From assembly GCF_900119075.1 (NCBI RefSeq), contig NZ_FPIP01000002.1, positions 186,001 through 250,000 on the forward strand: a stretch of DNA of 64,000 bases, given 5' to 3'. A program made the position numbers and the translations under genes. Of this stretch, positions 63,007 through 64,000 are shown one piece after another. Origin of the DNA: Ruminococcus flavefaciens. Lineage in GTDB: Bacteria; Bacillota; Clostridia; Oscillospirales; Ruminococcaceae. Under the pieces are notes generated by a model. It saw only the letters and a program-made list of their open reading frames with translations, had not been told where the DNA came from and did no database searches. Each line of letters opens with the position of its first letter. Within the stretch, counting starts at the first letter, position 1.

Positions 63007-63074
63007 TTACGCTTGTAAATTCTGATTTTGCTGAGCACCATGATAAAACCCAAACTAATGAAAAATGATACAGA

Positions 63075-63094
63075 AAGTCCCCGCGAGGGGACTT
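63075..63094 (+). terminator. Terminator hairpin in repeat copy 1
   Basis: AAGTCCCC and GGGGACTT pair over 8 bp with loop GCGA, then CTTCTTCGTT. Confidence 0.6.
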
Positions 63095-63114
63095 CTTCGT
63101 TCATATATGCATTC

Positions 63115-63144
63115 TTGACTTTGGGCTATATTGCGGTGTATAAT
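63115..63144 (+). promoter_or_regulatory. Promoter of the EamA gene
   Basis: TTGACT, 18-nt spacer, TATAAT (63139-63144). Confidence 0.72.
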
Positions 63145-63196
63145 ATGGATAGTAAGTAGGTTACTATGATAAGTCGGAATTTGAAGGAGTATCACT

Positions 63197-63610
63197 ATGT
63201 GGTTTTTATTAGCGCTTGGTTCGGCAATCTTTGCCGCACTGACATCAATATTGGCAAAGATAGGAATTGAAGGTGTCGGATCGAATCTGGCTACTGCGAT
63301 CCGTACGATGGTTGTTGTTATCATGGCATGGGGAATGGTATTTATTACTCATCAGCAAGCCGGAATAAAAGACATTAGCCAGAAATGTTGGGTTTTCCTG
63401 ATTCTGTCCGGCCTTGCTACTGGTGCCTCATGGCTTTGCTATTACAAGGCCTTGCAGATGGGAGACGCTTCAAAAGTCGTCCCGATTGATAAGTTGTCCG
63501 TTGTCATTACGCTGATACTGGCGTTTGTTTTTCTGCATGAAGAATTTACTTTTAAGTCAGTGATAGGGTGTATCCTGATTGGAGCCGGAACATTGCTGAT
63601 GGTTCTGTGA
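63197..63610 (+). CDS. Half-size EamA-family transporter
   Basis: 137 residues with about five hydrophobic helices making one EamA (DMT superfamily) repeat: ALGSAIFAALTSILAKIGIE at the start, WLCYYKALQMGDASKVVPID in the middle, and FLHEEFTFKSVIGCILIGAG at the end. Full-length DMT transporters have two repeats, so this would work as a dimer, like small multidrug or paired EamA proteins. The substrate is unknown. AAGGAG precedes the ATG. It is flanked by the 165-bp imperfect direct repeat. Confidence 0.88.
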   Translation: MWFLLALGSAIFAALTSILAKIGIEGVGSNLATAIRTMVVVIMAWGMVFITHQQAGIKDISQKCWVFLILSGLATGASWLCYYKALQMGDASKVVPIDKLSVVITLILAFVFLHEEFTFKSVIGCILIGAGTLLMVL

Positions 63611-63613
63611 TAC

Positions 63614-63779
63614 AAATTCTGATTTAGCTTAGTTCCGTGATAGATTCAAAATTTATGAAAAATGATACAGAAAGTCCCCGCAATGGGACTTCTTCGTTCA
63701 TATATGTATTCTTGACTTTTAGTGAAAGTGCAGTGTTTAATATGGATAGTAAGCAGGTTAATATTATAAATCGGAATTA
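63614..63779 (+). repeat. Imperfect direct repeat, copy 2
   Basis: Second copy of 63017-63181. The terminator stem is weakened (GCAATGGGACTT) and the -10 has become TTTAAT after the same TTGACT, so it should be a poorer promoter for the next gene. Confidence 0.8.
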
Positions 63780-63848
63780 TTAAACTATGCAATGTAAGAA
63801 ATTATCAATTAGAAGATAAAATACAATGCAGAAAATTGGAGGTAAAAA

Positions 63849-64000
63849 ATGGAACGTACGGAGATTGCCAAGAATTATTTTGCACAGAAGTGTCACTGCT
63901 CGCAGGCGGTGCTTGCCTCCTTCGCGGATGCGCTCGGCATCACGGAGGAAACGGCGCTGAAATTCGGCTCCTGCTTCGGTGGCGGCATGCGGAAGGGCGA
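63849..64000 (+). CDS. C_GCAxxG_C_C-family redox protein, 3' end cut by window edge
   Basis: The first 50 residues are visible, starting at ATG 63849 behind GGAGG. CHCSQAVLASFADALGI followed by ALKFGSCFGGGMRKG matches the putative redox-active C_GCAxxG_C_C family. The gene is clearly GC-richer than the upstream DNA. The conserved downstream cysteines lie beyond the window. The role is probably electron transfer or metal handling, not established. Confidence 0.8.
   Translation, partial: MERTEIAKNYFAQKCHCSQAVLASFADALGITEETALKFGSCFGGGMRKG

Larger units (their letters stand above)
63017..63181 (+). repeat. Imperfect direct repeat, copy 1
   Basis: About 165 bp running from AAATTCTGATTT through a hairpin, TCATATATG, TTGACT and TATAATATGGATAGTAAG to TCGGAAT. 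It recurs at 63614-63779 beyond the EamA gene. This copy keeps a working-looking promoter. Confidence 0.8.

Overview
The window looks like chromosome from a cellulosome-type gut or rumen Firmicute, most likely Ruminococcus or a close relative. The evidence is two very large secreted proteins with Thr-rich linkers and calcium-binding dockerin repeats (DxNxDGxINxxD), AGGAGG-type ribosome sites, TTGACx-N17-TATAAT promoters and frequent TTG/GTG starts. Species cannot be fixed from the sequence alone.

Layout, left to right. (1) 1-904: the 3' part of a tyrosine recombinase running off the left edge. (2) 1134-7187: a secreted subtilisin-family protease of about 2017 residues with an internal and a C-terminal dockerin. 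(3) 7284-9212, minus strand: rfbB and rfbA for dTDP-4-keto-6-deoxyglucose. (4) 10000-31694: a long plus-strand surface-polysaccharide operon behind a good promoter and a structured leader of about 220 nt. It holds a sugar aminotransferase, the lipid-priming phosphoglycosyl transferase, glycosyltransferases, an EpsG/Wzy-type polymerase, a Wzx-type flippase, a CDP-alcohol phosphotransferase (TagF-like), LicD, an IspD/TarI-like cytidylyltransferase, an AraD-like epimerase, two SDR enzymes, an ATP-grasp enzyme and an MBL-fold enzyme. It also holds a complete 2-aminoethylphosphonate cassette: PEP mutase fused to a cytidylyltransferase, phosphonopyruvate decarboxylase, AEP transaminase and a LicC/PntC-like nucleotidyltransferase. 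It ends with a UDP-sugar pyrophosphorylase and galE. The simplest reading is a phosphonate-decorated, teichoic-acid-like glycopolymer.

(5) 32147-62290: an integrative mobilizable element of about 30.1 kb, bounded by an exact 45-bp direct repeat equal to the 3' part of an initiator tRNA (fMet), CCA included. Its core is an integrase with an HTH inserted in the arm/core-binding region, an excisionase, a MobP-like relaxase, a MobC-like protein and a P4-type primase-helicase, all on the minus strand. No type IV secretion genes were seen, so it would need a helper. Cargo and accessory modules: (a) a minus-strand amidoligase, class II glutamine amidotransferase and DUF960 set; (b) a second replication-like helicase behind a terminator/attenuator; (c) a tandem series of small HTH proteins and recombinase-fold proteins that have lost catalytic residues, preceded by repeated hairpin leaders; (d) a type I restriction-modification system (hsdM, hsdS, hsdR) with four extra genes between hsdS and hsdR, one with a HEPN-type RNase motif; (e) a secreted protein of about 1360 residues with GLUG-like, Ig-like, cohesin-like and dockerin modules.

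(6) 62291-64000: outside the right repeat, a small membrane protein, a half-size EamA transporter flanked by a 165-bp imperfect direct repeat, and the start of a C_GCAxxG_C_C-type redox protein cut by the window edge.

The best candidates for under-described biology are the phosphonate/pentitol-phosphate polysaccharide locus, the amidoligase-GATase-DUF960 set, the HTH/degenerate-recombinase cassettes with their repeated leaders, and the cargo nested in the type I RM operon. No CRISPR array, rRNA, intact tRNA, transposase or reverse transcriptase was recognised.
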